From the NCBI GenBank assembly GCA_030141605.1, contig JAQGDQ010000120.1, positions 186,001-250,000 on the forward strand: a stretch of 64,000 nucleotides of DNA. Direction: 5' to 3'. The notes below the pieces were generated by a model, which worked only from the letters and a program-made list of their open reading frames with translations, did not search any database and was not told where the DNA came from. The stretch is from Tubiluchus corallicola. Lineage: Eukaryota > Priapulida > Priapulimorpha > Priapulimorphida > Tubiluchidae. Positions within the stretch are counted from its first letter, which is position 1. Each line of letters begins with the position of its first letter. Below, piece after piece: positions 10,321-23,099 of this stretch. Made by a program: the position numbers and the translations under genes.

Positions 10321-13300
10321 CCTATTTGATTTCCAGGCCTAGTGTTGCTTAACTTTACAGTCAGGTATTTACAAAGCGACGACTCAGTATATGTCTCCCC
10401 TCAGCTAATTTTAGATAGTTTGTAATCTAATCAAGACATTAATTTTAATTTAGCCACATTTTATAAATCTGTAGGTCATCTTCATTTGAACACTTACATA
10501 TGTATGTACTGGCATGTTGTGAAATAATTAAATAATGTCATTTTCTAAAATAAAACATACGCTGATTGCCTGTTATATATACATACACTGTGTGCATTGA
10601 CGGGAGTATCCATGAGCTATCTACAACTGTCTGATCCAAACCAATAAAATTACGCTTAAATTAAATGGAACAAAACTTCGTCTTAAAAGCAACGTGTTTT
10701 ACCTGACCCGCAACATATTTAATATCAATAATCGATCAAGGTCAAAGGGCTAGTCAAAATTAAAACGTCCAATAAGCTCCCTACAGAACGAAGTTTTGTT
10801 GTGTATTCGTATGGGAGTGAACACACATGCACCTGTAACTTAATAAACCGTTGCAAAAAGTCTGCAACCAACTCACATCGATTTCAGAGAATAAATTTTC
10901 AGATTCTTTTGTGTAACATAATAGCGACTCTCACCTCAGCAACTTCAACTTCAGTTTATCATTCCTCTGATGATTCGTCATGAACTCACAGTCTCTTTAC
11001 TTCGTTTCATGACGACATTATTAGACGAGATTTCATGTGGATTCACTTCTTATCCCTGGGAAAATCAAATTCACTTTGCAGAGAAGATTTGTTTTTGGTT
11101 TTTGTCTTGTTATAAAGCTTTTTCTTGACAATGAACGCCAGCGGTATTACAATGTAGCGACGAACTTTGTAGGCCTTCGCCAAAGTACGCTGCTTAATAA
11201 CAGTTCTTAAAGCCTCATAATTTTACAAAAACATGCAAAATCGCAGGCCTCCTGAAAAGACGCATTTACATTTCTTATATTCGTATTTTATTTTGTAAAC
11301 TGTTGGAACTCTGGTTGTTGGCGTAGCGTCTCGATTCAACGCAATAATTATTCCTAGAAACTATTTGGGCGGTTTCAGTTGTGAAAAATTGTGCAGCTAT
11401 TCTCGTTTCAATGAACCTCAGCGCTCATTAGAAGTTAATTAAACCACCATTTAAAGTCAGTTAAGATGCTGCTGCGGAGTGGCGTCGATGATTTTTCAGA
11501 AGGTGAAATTAGGAGGTTCTCACCCTACAGACAAATTGTTGCAATGTGACTTAAAGGAAAATAGGATGATTTTTTTTTTGTATTCTACCTGTTTCGAGGT
11601 GCGGTGAAAAGTACACATTTTAACATTTATGGTAATACCAAAGGGTTTCTGTTAATTAAGTAACAGGTTAAAATGCTCACACATGAGTTTTTGAACGTGT
11701 GCGCCAACTGAAACGCACCTGAACTGAGACAGAAGGTTGTTTTTTATTCAACGCGTTTCCGAGATCCGGCTGTAGTCTAATGGCGAAATGTACGTAACAG
11801 TGAAGAACTAGCCGCGTGAAATTAGGTTTCTGGATGATAATTCTTTCAAATAAGTCGTTCGTTAAGAAACACATGAAGTATATTCCTTTCAATATTTTAT
11901 AGGATAAAATGTTTTGAGCTAGATAGGTTAAGATTGAGATATACGAAGCCGTTTTTTAAACTGCGCATAATTTCACTTATATGTAAATATTAGTTAAGCG
12001 TTTTTCTTACTGAAATAGTGCGTGAGAAATCGCGGAAGAAGCAAGAAGAACGCTCCAGCTGTTGATTTAGCGCACAATATCTTTAGAGTAAAATACATAT
12101 GTTGTTGTAACGTCTTCTGTTCTCAGAGCGGTTATTATTTCTTTTCCGTAAACGTTTTACACAGCTGTACTTGAAAGATTCATTTATTTCTGTAATTGAA
12201 ATTATAGCCACCAGACATTGTCCGGCATGATATGCGAATAAAGTAGTTTAGGCCTGTTAACAAACACATGCAAAAAATCTTATAGAACTACGAGTTTTTC
12301 TTTTTGTGCCTTACTATGTCGGGTAAACAGCAAGGATTTCGAGAAAAACAAGATCAGTTATTCTACTCATGTCTCGTAATGATATGGCGGGAATCACGAA
12401 ATTTGTAATTTGAAAAGAATAAATGAAATATGATTACACGTTATGAACGGTTTGTTTTCTCATAATTTGCTGAAATTCGTGTGTTGGTTGAACTCCGTTC
12501 TTTAATCAACAAACAAATAAAGTCAGCAGTCTTATGGGTGGCTTGAATTTCAGGTCGTTTAGTGTAAGCCATGTTTGCTAGTCTGAAAACTTGTTGTTCC
12601 GTGCGTGAACGGCATATCCTGAGCTTATTCCGTGACTGAAGTGTTCCCTAATTTAATGACAGTTTGCATGACTTGTATTTCAACTGATTTGATGAAGACC
12701 ACTATCACCCTAAAAAGAAATAAGGCCATCTATGTTTGGCTAGCACGTGTCTCCTCGGCTGACAACAGGTGAAGTCCTTGGTTTACTATCATGAAAATAT
12801 ACCATGAATGCTTTCTATTTTAGTTGATTGTCAGTTATTGGCATGTCGTCCAGTTTGAAAAGAAAACGATATCATTAGCTTACCCATAACTGAAAATTGT
12901 TCCATAGATTTAGCGAAGACCAGGAAGCTTCAACTGCGAAAGAAGCAGAGTCGATTATTCGGGTTTACTTTAGGTAGTTTATTTCAATTACTGCCAGCCC
13001 ACATGAAAGTCTTTAGAGTGACCATGTTTGCTTATAGACAGTGAATACCCTAGTGAACTGAATACACCAGTAAATAATTATTGCAAACAGATTAATCGTT
13101 GCATGACGCGCTTAACCGTACGCAACGTTGCCGAAGAACAAGGTTTTCAAAACTCGGCAATTTAGCAAGCTTTGAAAACTCAGCAATTTAGAAAGGTCTG
13201 TTTGTCAGGTATGTGATTATACGGGAATTTACATTTAAACTATTTAGCCGCCACTGGATAGTGGCTGGAACAAATACACTGTAAATTAGCCAAACTTTCA

Positions 13301-13917
13301 AAAGCGTAATTGGCTTCTCTAAAGCTAAACAATGCGACGTGAGTTAATTAAAGTTCTGGAAAGTGTTAAAATGGTTGCCTAAGATAAGCTAAACAGTAAT
13401 GAAATTACCCCAAAACTGCCAGCCATTGGTTGAAATCATTCAGCTGGGAATTCAGTGTTAATTAGATAACATTGATTAAATCCAAGTTCAAATAGACCGT
13501 AAGCTGAGTTAATCTTGTAATTGGTATGTGACTAGAATAAAACAAAATAAAACTAAATAGTGGTTGGAGTTTCTTGGTAATGACGTGGAAATGTCTGCCT
13601 TCTGCATAGACAAGGAAAAGAGGGCCAGGAAAAGAGTATGTAATTCAATGTAACAGCATGCCGACATTTTGAATTTTAATTACCATTGTATTGACTTTTT
13701 GATTATGCCTTGCCCGTGTTCTCTGAGTTTGTTTGTTGAAAACCAGGTGGAATTTGTGGTAATTTTTCTTTTCTTTTTGTAATGATTTGCCTGCATTTCT
13801 TAAAAGCAGTTTTGTAAAAAGGCATACAATTTTGTCTAGCACTGATTTTAGTAAATGGATTTTTATGCATGGCGCACTATTACTGGCGCTTCAAGGTTAC
13901 AAGACAGTCAAAGCAAG
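10321..13917. other. Non-coding DNA
   Basis: No coding similarity, RNA gene or long repeat is seen over 3.6 kb. A short direct duplication of an AAACTCGGCAATTTAG-type motif occurs near 13149 and 13177. Confidence 0.3.
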
Positions 13918-14136
<219 letters not shown>

Positions 14137-14282
14137 ATCCCTATTTTTTCAGACATTCGAAGTCCATAAAACAATAATAAGAATAACGTTTCAGATAATG
14201 TTCAGCTATAAGATCACTGCTTTCTTCATCAGGTTTTGATGTGTTATTTAATGGATTTTCGATTTCTGTAGCGTTCACAAAA

Positions 14283-14674
14283 TTTCTCGCACGCAGTCAA
14301 ACCACGTACGCAAACAAGCTCCTCATACGCGAACAAGTTTCGCGTACACTAACAAGCTTCTCGTACACAAACAAATTCTAATATACAGAAAAGCTTTTCA
14401 TATGAAAAGAAGCTACGCAAACGAACTTCTCTTACGCAAACAAGCTTCTCGTGTGCAAACAAACTTCATCGTCCGCAAACAAGCTTGTCGTACGCAAACG
14501 AGCTTCTCGTACGCAAACAACGCACATGCGTTTCGCAGCCAATTCAGCTCAAATGGCACCAAACTTGTCTCACGCAGTCCAGCTTCTGGTACGTAAACAT
14601 GCTTCTCATACCAAAAGCAGGTTGTCGCACGCAAATATGTTCCTCGTACGCGAACAAGTTTCTTCCAAGTAACC
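14283..14674. repeat. Degenerate 19-bp minisatellite
   Basis: The unit is approximately ACGCAAACAAGCTTCTCGT, repeated many times with substitutions and occasional indels. The clearest run is 14412-14520, where consecutive units are 19 (once 20) bases. The repeat appears to resume at 15010 after the MITE. Reading frames across it are low-complexity artefacts. Confidence 0.8.
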
Positions 14675-15009
14675 CAGTGGTTCCCAAACTTTCTCGGACC
14701 GTTACCCAAATCGGGAAACCCGGTCGTGTCCATTACCCCCCACCTAGTACTACTTCTCCAACTCAAAAAGTAAACACACGTATATGCCACAAGCAAGCAA
14801 AATTATTTATGTTTGCTCGTGACATAAATAAATTTCCAGGTGTTGTTGTATTGTTGCCAAAACAAGAATTACAATTATTGAACCTGCTCATTACTGAGTG
14901 AGCAGGTTCGCTCGAGTAAATTTTCAGAGGGGTGCCCGTTACCCCCCCCCCCAAAAAAAAAACCTTATTACCCCCGGGGGGTAATTTACCCCTACTTTGG
15001 GAACCACTG
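14675..15009. mobile_element. Non-autonomous hAT transposon (MITE) with perfect target duplication
   Basis: The left end CAGTGGTTCCCAAACTTT and the right end, read inward, CAGTGGTTCCCAAAGTAG form near-perfect terminal inverted repeats of the well-known hAT type. They are flanked by an identical 8-bp duplication AAGTAACC at 14667-14674 and 15010-15017. The 335-bp interior has no transposase. It includes a short hairpin (14880-14909, 11-bp stem), a C13A10 run and C/G-rich subterminal repeats. It would have been mobilised by a transposase supplied elsewhere. Confidence 0.9.
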
Positions 15010-15017
15010 AAGTAACC

Positions 15018-15584
15018 GAAGAAGCTCTCATACTTAATTTTTCACCGATCGAAGTTATAATTAATCCAGAGTTAAGCATTTTCGAGTGTGCTACCTGTGG
15101 GATTTTCTTGCGTGGATGTAATAGGCTTATCTTTGGTTGTATCTTTACATGCTAGCTTGTCAACGACTATTCAAGTTAAGTCAGCACCGTAATCTGGCGA
15201 TGTGAGGATGATTGTATGAAATACGATAAGAGGTAATCATCCAGGAAGAGCACGGGCTGTTGCGCAACACGATGATAATGACAGTCAATCAGTCTGGAAA
15301 AGAACTAAAGCAAGAGAGTGAATGTTCGTGTGTGACAGCAACAGATGGACTTAATTTTTACACAGGCGTACTGTATAATGCGTGGTGAGTGATTTGTAAG
15401 TAGCCACTGGGAGAACTCGAATACACGCATATAGTTTTTTGGAACACAATCATATTTTTTGGCGTGGGAAAAGTACAAAAATGACAAGGGTAAAGTAAAA
15501 AGAAACGTTTTCTAGTAACTGCATTCTGTACTTCAGTAAATTTACAAAGTGTCACAAAATTTCAATAATTTCAAAATTCGGGAA
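15018..15584. other. Non-coding DNA
   Basis: Apart from the probable end of the minisatellite just after the MITE, nothing is recognised here. Confidence 0.3.
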
Positions 15585-16235
15585 AGTCAATAATTTTGCT
15601 CATCGTGGCAACCACCCAACGTATTTCGTTTTTACAAGAATCTGGGGCTGTAGATTGATATGAAATCGCGTGATATAGATTATTGGGTCCTTTTCAGCCT
15701 TTTTTGGGAAGTCGTAAAGGAGACTTGACATAATAAATTTAAAATTCTAAAACTTTTCAGTTTAATTTGGATTTTGGTAACTACAACAAAACCTGGATAA
15801 TTTCTCTCTCAGTTGACAATATTATTAACATGGCCGTACATTTATATTGGTTGATGCACCGTGAAACACGTGAAAGTGAATTGTGACTTATCCTTTAATC
15901 TTAGGCGAGCCTATTTCTATTATTACTGGTTGCATATTTTGCAGTGACGTGATCACGCATATTTCTTTGGGGGGAAATCTGCCCCTTGGAACTTTGTGAG
16001 TGGTTGAAGAACTTTGATAATAACGCTGTTGAAATTCAATTTGCGAGCTTTTAGTCAGTTATCGAAGCGCAAGGGAAAACGAAGGAAAACCAATAATTTT
16101 GTTCAGCCTATAGAAGCCACCATACCGTATTTCGTTTTTGCAATAATTAGTAGATCTAGATCTGTAATTTGATACAAAATCATATGACAGCCTTTGGGGC
16201 CCTTTTTAGCCTTTTTTTGTAAAGCAGCTAAATTG
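15585..16235. repeat. Two diverged direct repeats of ~145 bp
   Basis: Segments 15585-15725 and 16090-16235 share an ordered series of motifs: CAATAATTTTG, then CGTATTTCGTTTTTRCAA, then TTGATAYRAAATC and a CCTTTTTAGCCTTTTTT-like end, offset by about 505 bases. They lie just 5' of a LINE remnant and may be its 5' region or a separate family. Confidence 0.55.
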
Positions 16236-16287
16236 TACTGATACAAGTGAAATACGTTAACGGCACTAAAAATAATACAACCGCATT

Positions 16288-18400
16288 ATGCCCTGCTGTT
16301 CAATTATTAAAAAACCCATGAGATTAAGTGACATAGACCTGGTCAGATTTCACAACTTAATGAGTGATTGTTCTTTACCACTGGAACGTAAATTATTTAG
16401 TTCTATTTCTCTGTCTGATCAACTGATAAATACAATTTTACGTTTTCTTGCAATGCAAAGACTGAGCGCTTGAATGATGAAACAGTCCAGTTTATTAGCT
16501 AGAGAGGATGAAAAGGTAATTTGGCGAGGAATTAATTTTAACAACGAACAGGTGCATGAACAGAGTCTTACTAAAGGGAGGGATCGTCCTTCCGACAGAG
16601 AATTTTGTTTGCACTTTGACCTACTACTAAATGCCGTAGTTTTTGAGCCAGATGTGGTTAGTTTGTTGGACGATCGTAATGTCTGTGTACCAATTCTTCA
16701 TGAGTACTTTAATACTGAAGAAGTACTCAGTGCTATCTATAATCAAATGTAATCAAACACTCAACAAAGGAGTAAAGCCAGATAGCTTACAAACAGCCTG
16801 ATTCAAATACCTAAATGCAGAGCGGTTGATGATGCTTACAGTGATTCTTAATGCAATGATTTTGCAAGGATCATTTCAAGAAGAATGGGGTTTAGCAAAA
16901 TTCATAATTTTATTCAAAAAAGACAATGCTGCATTATGTACAAATTATCGCCGTGTTAGTATAGTTCATTCAACCTGTAAATTTTTGATTGCCTTATTAA
17001 TGGAAGATTGAAACTGTGGATATAAGCAACTTCCGAACTAGCAGGTCCGCATCATAATAGGGACTGTTTAGAACAAATCCTTGCGTTGAGTTTATTAACT
17101 GAGGGCCAAGAAGGCTAATGACAACGTTAAAAGAAGTGTTCCAATTAAAGTACTAAAATAATACGGCTAGGGCAAAACGTATTGTACAATGTAATATCGC
17201 AGTATTTTAGTGGCGTGAACCTGGCTCGTGTACCTTTTTTGCATACATCTAGGGCAAGATGGTTGGTTAAGTCGCTTGCATTGACTACTCCTCTTTACTA
17301 CGACACAGATATTATCTCAACTAGCAGGCTAAAGCGCGAAAACAAATTAGATCGGTACACTAATAAACTTTTCTTCAGAATGCGGCATGAACATAAAAGA
17401 ATTAAAGCCACAATTTATGGTAATAAACGGTGACACTGTGGACAACAAGCTTTTCTAATTAGCGACCTTAACATTAAACACATTCAAAGGTATGTTTACT
17501 TGGCGGTTTACTTAGCAGACGCTAAGATAAATTCTGGAGTTTGCAATTCACGTAGAGGTCAAGCAGTCTGATGTGCTTAAGTTTCACCTATTCATAAATA
17601 AAAATGAAGATTACCCATTTTGGATTAACAAAAAGTTTAGATTCTACACGACTAGCAGGTGTCGTTTGTAGTATTGAAACCTACAACTTTGATGTGTCTT
17701 CAGCCTTGCTTGGCGGCACAAACATGTAACGACATCATGTTGATAGAACCAACCTATCCTAATTTTAAGACATTGTTAACGGTTCTTCAGATGAAATTTT
17801 GGAAATAACATCTGCTCAGCCAGAGCAGTACGAACAATTGGTGCAATGCTTCTAGGTCGCGAATGCCTCATCAAAGAGGGTGACGTACAAACAATTAAGT
17901 CATTCCCCTAGGCAACCTGTGATACTGTTGAAAAATTTCGTATAGCTTTCACCAGTATGAGATTCCAGTTTCATAGACTGAAAACTGAGACAGGTAGATA
18001 GAGTTGCAAAACAGTTGAAAAGAGACTGTGTAAATATGGTGCTGACCGGACCGAAAAGTGTGTTTCAACAATTTCTTGCCCAAAAACCGAAAATGTTAGA
18101 AACCAATTCACAAATACTGATTTTTCTAATATTACTAATGTACTTGAAAATGAACACGCATTTAAAATTTGTTATGAAGTATTGAATTTATTTGCCGATT
18201 GGTTAGCCTGTTATTTTGAGACTAGGCCACTCATTCGAACAAAAAATATTCCGAACGGTTTAATCAATTTTCGGGCTGTTTATGTTTATTGTATTTTGTA
18301 TGATAGGCATAAAGTTATACTTTATTTGATTATATTGCACATTGTAATTATTTCATCGTTGTCTGTTCTCAATGTGACATTTTGATAACGTCCTTATTGG
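16288..18400 (+). pseudogene. Decayed non-LTR retrotransposon (LINE) ORF2, reverse-transcriptase remnant 1
   Basis: Frames 16288-16473 and 16474-16752 are in phase, separated by one TGA, and encode the region before the RT domain, ending in YFNTEEVLSAIYNQM. A frameshift near 16760 leads to KGVKPDSLQTA and then LTVILNAMILQGSFQEEWGL, AKFIILFKK and LCTNYRRVSI. These match the conserved RT order EEW.LA..I.LFKK and NYR.ISI. Further broken pieces follow (GRLKLW, AGPHHNRDCLEQILAL) at about 17000-17100. The remainder to about 18400 is less certain. Many stops and frameshifts show it is dead. The clade (jockey/CR1-like or other) is undetermined. Confidence 0.7.
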
Positions 18401-19640
18401 ACTATGTTTATTTTTATGGTTACCAAATGTGTATTAGTAATTAATATATATATATAGCAAAAATTGGCACTAGTTATAACGCAGAGATCACGTTAGAGAT
18501 ATTACAAAGATGATTTTTTTCCACATTACTGTTTAAAGGTTGTCAACACTTATGCATCACTAATGCGGCAACTAGTGCTGTGTAATTTAACAGACATCTA
18601 TTACCGTCCTACAGGTGTTTCACCCTACTAAGGGCTTCCTCGGGGACTATGAAACAATCAAACATAGCAATATTAACCAAAACATAGTTATACGAAAGTT
18701 AAACAAGTTACGCATTGAGTATCAGTTGTAAACATTTCAAAAACCAGAATTCTTCTACATTTTTGCAAAAAGGTGAATCTTTACACAAAATTAATTTACA
18801 ACTTTACACTGTGATAGTAGGCAATAACTTACTGCTTGCAGGCCTGAGGTGGGTGCTAGATTCTAACATCATTTGCACATTTATTTAGGATTAGCTTTAT
18901 AAAAGAATGTAAATTGGTAGTCTATTTCGGGTTTGTCTTAATAATATGAGCATTTTGGGATATATCAGTCGCATATCACATGACTTTCAGTTTGTATTTC
19001 TCCGTACGGGCACAAAGGTTGGTCTCTGTGTAGTTGACTCCAACGCCCAGCTTAGATTGCTGGATTGTGTTACATCAAATACAGCCTTGATGCACTAATT
19101 CGACAATATTCAGGAATGTTCTATGCATCATATAAAGGATAAGCACCTAAATTTAGATTCATTTCTGCGTAGGTTTTAAGTTTCGTTTTCTGCGACTGTC
19201 TGGTCTTTTTCAATAAAGTTACCATGACGCAAGTCATAAATGTACTTCGCACAAGGCATATTAGCCGATGAGCATGTTCTAAACACAGTCATGAAAGGGT
19301 CGTCTATGGCTCTTTGCTACTTCCTCGCTCATTTAATATCCGATTAAAAAGCGACAATGAGCGTGTTTCACAAAGCCTTTTACATAAGGATGCCTATTCT
19401 CTAATAATCATAGGTCAGTCGTTGTATATTTTCCAGGTCACCACCAGCAGAGCTTTAGCGTAAGTATGGTAGTAAATTATGATGTTTTAGTAACTTTCAG
19501 GCTGGTTTTCAGTACAAGAATATCAAATGTAGTAACAATATGAACAAACACAAACACAAAAGCAAACAAACCAACAAAGCTAAATCCAATAAACGCGCAA
19601 AAGAAATACTAAAATTAGAAAGTCGGAAATATTTCAGCAC
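18401..19640. other. Non-coding DNA
   Basis: Nothing recognisable is seen beyond a short (AT)n near 18443. The left part may be 3' sequence of the neighbouring LINE remnant. Confidence 0.3.
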
Positions 19641-19647
19641 CTCATTG

Positions 19648-19727
19648 GGATTCGAAACTATGCCTTCTGCTTCCCGGAAAACTATGCTTTCCAGAAATTT
19701 AGAGAAAGCTCTCAGGTGAGCAAGCCA
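19648..19727 (-). repeat. Possible tRNA-like/SINE fragment
   Basis: On the minus strand an A-box-like TGGCTTGCTCA (19717-19727) precedes a B-box-like GTTTCGAATCC (19648-19658). The spacing between boxes is longer than in a normal tRNA, so this is a weak call. Confidence 0.25.
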
Positions 19728-20330
19728 TCAGATGGAGGGACACAAGATGTTAATTGAGTATTTAAGAAGAGTCTCACTTCTTAAATACTCAATTAACATT
19801 CTTCTGGAAGTCCCCTTTAAGAAGTGCTGCTTAAAGATTAGATTCATTGATATTGTTCAAGACAACAATTCTCCTCGTAAATGCTCACTAATCCTAGAAT
19901 GGAGATGACGTTTGAATGCTCACTAACCCTAGAAAGGAGATGACGTTTGGTCTGACTTACACAGCCAGTACCACAAACACTTTGCAAGTGTGCTTGTATA
20001 ACACGATCTCACCAAAAGGGAGTTGGCAACATGCTTAATAAAGCGAAATGATAAAGTGCTAGTGACATGTATCACATTCAATGGAAATGCGAGTCAGTTT
20101 TTTCAGCCTAAAAACAAAACTGAATAATTTGTTTGCCCCTAAGTCAATCTAACTCAATATTCTTGTGTTTCTTTCTCTGTGTGATGGAACAAGGATTTCG
20201 TGGAGGATTGTTTGCACATAAATGGGACTTCAGAATAGTAGAGGTTTGATATATTCCACAACTAAAATTCTCGTTAAATACCCAATTAACATCTCATGTT
20301 CCCCTATGAGTTGTCACTTGAGAGCTTTCT
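19703..20330. repeat. Dispersed inverted repeat with an internal hairpin
   Basis: Segment 19703-19765 is repeated in inverted orientation at 20274-20330, sharing AGAAAGCTCTCA and GATGTTAATTGRGTATTTAA. The left copy also forms a near-perfect hairpin with its own neighbour: 19747-19769 pairs with 19777-19799 across a 7-base loop. This looks like at least two copies of one repeat family, one with a local inverted duplication. Confidence 0.65.
19880..19949. repeat. 35-bp tandem duplication
   Basis: Two units (19880-19914 and 19915-19949) starting AATGCTCACTAA differ at only a few positions. Confidence 0.85.
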
Positions 20331-20589
20331 AAGTTTATCTGGGTTTGTTTGCTTACATATTTGTTTATATTGTTACACTACTTTATGTTGTTTAGATAGA
20401 GTTTCGCATTCTCATTTTAATTCATTGAAGTTCTCATATTTCGTCATTTGAGATAATATTTTTGCATTATATTTTATGTGCCGTTACTTAGTAAACTTCT
20501 TGATTCGATGAAAATGGCAATTTCTGAGATAAGCGAAGGGTCACTAACTTATACAGTTTGTACATAGTTACACTTAACTGATTTATCAG

Positions 20590-20850
20590 CTAACCACCTG
20601 AACGGCTGACTGACTCACTGACTGAATGACTGAGTAACTGAGACACTGGCAAACTTGACAAGCTTAGTGACTGCCTGAGCAAATGCACATCTGGATAAGT
20701 GAACAAGTAAGTAAGTAACTCAGAAAGTAAGCGAATGAATAACTAAACGGATAAATGAATAAATGAAGGAGTAAATGAATGACAGAATGAATAAATAAGT
20801 AAATTAGTGATCAGTGAGTAAGTGGAGTAAATGAATAAATGAAAAAAGCA
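20590..20850. repeat. Cryptic tetranucleotide repeat (GACT/GAAT/AAGT)
   Basis: The stretch is dominated by diverged four-base units such as GACT, GAAT, AAGT and AAAT, without a long pure run. Confidence 0.6.
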
Positions 20851-21929
20851 AGCTTAGAATTAACGAATGCCGGATAACAAAAAAAAGAGTAAAAAAGGAA
20901 GAAACCGCAAGCGAAAATAGTAGAAAGTGAAAGAAGAAGCAATGCAGAAACAAAATAAGGAAGAAAGCTGGAAATCTACGCTAGAACGATTGAAGGAAGT
21001 CCGAAAGTGAGAGGTTTTATTTGATTAGATTGGAGCTTGCCATCAACTAAATTAAATCGTAAGTGCATGAGTGCTCACGGAATGAGTGAGGTGACCGGAT
21101 TATGACGATAGTGCGGTACAAATGCTAAAAATTAAATTAAATGGTAAAGATCGAATTGATCAAATGACGCCGGACACACTGTCAAAACTATTCTTCTGTA
21201 ACCGTCTTATCGGCTTTGTCATTCTAAGCTTAAATTTGCGTTTGGTTAAGTGAGTTTGTCAATTACAAGGATCAACGCAAATGCATGTGCAAGTGGAGTT
21301 ACCAGAGCATGAGGAGTAAGCGTTCTAGCAAAATTGATTTGACTTCCATCCCATGTAGTAATTAGCCCTTTGATGCACAGTAAAAACAGTGCGTCCTTGT
21401 GAGAAGCGGGGGAGGTGGGAATAATCCCTGTTTCAAGCTCTAGAAGACGGGTATCTTCAGACTTAGTTATAGTATACGTCTTATCAAAACCACAACTATT
21501 TCACTATAATGGTGACGGTCATTTGTTCTGGATGCAGTGTGCAATGTGGCAACAACAACGGAGTGACGACGGTAAAGACTTTCTTAAATTGACAATTAAA
21601 TTAGCTTAATAGAGTTAGTTGATTTAATTAGAGTATAGTAAACTAAGTTATATTTAATCATCTTAAAAGAAACTTGATTTATATTATCTTTTACCTCCGC
21701 CCCCCTCCCAAAAAAGAATAACACTATTACTCAAGGCTTGTGAGTTAGAAACTGTGCAAAACGTACAAATCTATTTTGAAAGTTAATTTTGTTATGAAAT
21801 TATTAAGAAGCGTGTTACTATCTATTTCAATCATTCTGTTTGTCTGTGTGACAACCGAAAAATGCATGAAACGTTCAACGACAAATTCGTTAATTTCTTT
21901 ATAGCTAGTCGACATTGCCGCATTTCGCT
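20851..21929. other. Non-coding DNA
   Basis: No supportable feature was found. The frame at 21415-21609 has no recognisable domain. Confidence 0.3.
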
Positions 21930-22890
21930 CTAGTATATTCCTGTAGAGTTTCATGACACTCCGTTGGAAATTGGTGGAATCTTAAGCTTTATTCAGAATG
22001 ATGTTATTGCTGCTGTCCAGAATTCAAGATAGCAGATGAAAAATCCAACGCCGTCAATCAATGCTGAATTTGTTGTAGCATATTTCTGTAAAGTTGACGA
22101 TCCGTCGCAAATTATCAGAGCATTAGGGTTTTTTCGGAAATGACGTATATCACCGCCACCTTAACTTCTACATGACAAGTCAAAAATCCGATTCAGTCAG
22201 TCGATGCGGAACTCGTTCTAACATATTACTGTAAAGTTTTATAACGATCCGTTGCGAATTAGCAGAACCTTGGGCTTTTTTTCGAAAATAATCGCCATCA
22301 TTTTGATTTCAAAACGACAGATCGAAAGTCCGACTCCCTCAGTCGATGCGAAATACGTTCCAGTACAGTTTCGTAACAATGCGTTGCAAATTTGTAGAAC
22401 CTTATCGCTTTTCGGAAATGATGTTCCTGTATATTCATGTGAAGGTTCCAAACGACCCTTTGCAAACTTACGAAGCCTTAAGCTTTTAATAAAAAGGTCA
22501 CCCTTCCCCCAACAAGAACAACCAACGGAAACAGCATCCATACGATTTGGGTCGAGTCTCTCGACCAACGTCAATGCTGCCATCTTGAATTTAAAATGCC
22601 AAATAGAAAATCCGACTCAGTCAACCGACGCAGATTTTGTTCTATATATACACACAATTATACATGTACATATATTCCTGCAGGGTTTCATGATGATCCG
22701 TTGATTATCGTTGCCATCTAGAATTCAAGACGGTAGATCAAATCCGACTCCGTAATCGATGCGGAATTTGCTTTAGTGTATTCGTGTGACGTTTTATGGC
22801 AATCTATTGAGAATTCTCGGAGCCTTAGGCTTTTCTCTAGAATAATGTTACCGCTGCCATCTAGAATTCAAGACGGTAGATCAATGATAT
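21930..22890. repeat. Degenerate ~105-150 bp satellite-like tandem array
   Basis: The motif series GATCCGTTGCGAATT, then CTTAGGCTTTT..GAAAATGATG, then CATCTTGAATTCAAGA, then AATCCGACTCAGTCGATGCG recurs with variations. Anchor positions of the CCGTTG-type motif are 21961, 22102, 22249, 22381, 22456, 22698 and 22803. Spacings are mostly 105-147 bases, with one short and one long interval. The frames at 22252-22704 and on the opposite strand are by-products of this repeat. Confidence 0.75.
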
Positions 22891-22959
22891 TAGTGACGTT
22901 GTTGCCCGCCCCTAGAATTAATAAAATGACTTGCCAAACCCCGGAACTTTTGCCCATAA

Positions 22960-23095
22960 ACACACAACAACAGCCAATACACCACACACACCGCACTATC
23001 CCCACCTACCACGCCACATCACCCACACCATATTGCTTACACCCCACCACACCTACCACCCCTAACCACCCACACCGACGACGACGACAATCGAA
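22960..23095. repeat. CAC/ACC-rich low-complexity stretch
   Basis: The plus strand is a C- and A-rich, nearly G-free run of ACAC, CACC and CCACC words, ending in a short CGACGACGAC run. Confidence 0.7.
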
Positions 23096-23099
23096 GAAA

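Noticed and set aside
14402-14901. Overlapping 64-138 codon frames near the MITE
   Set aside because: They run through the 19-bp minisatellite, and one continues into the MITE, so they have no common coding origin.
22239-22704. Frames of 114 and 150 codons on opposite strands
   Set aside because: Both lie inside the degenerate satellite-like array and neither shows a domain.
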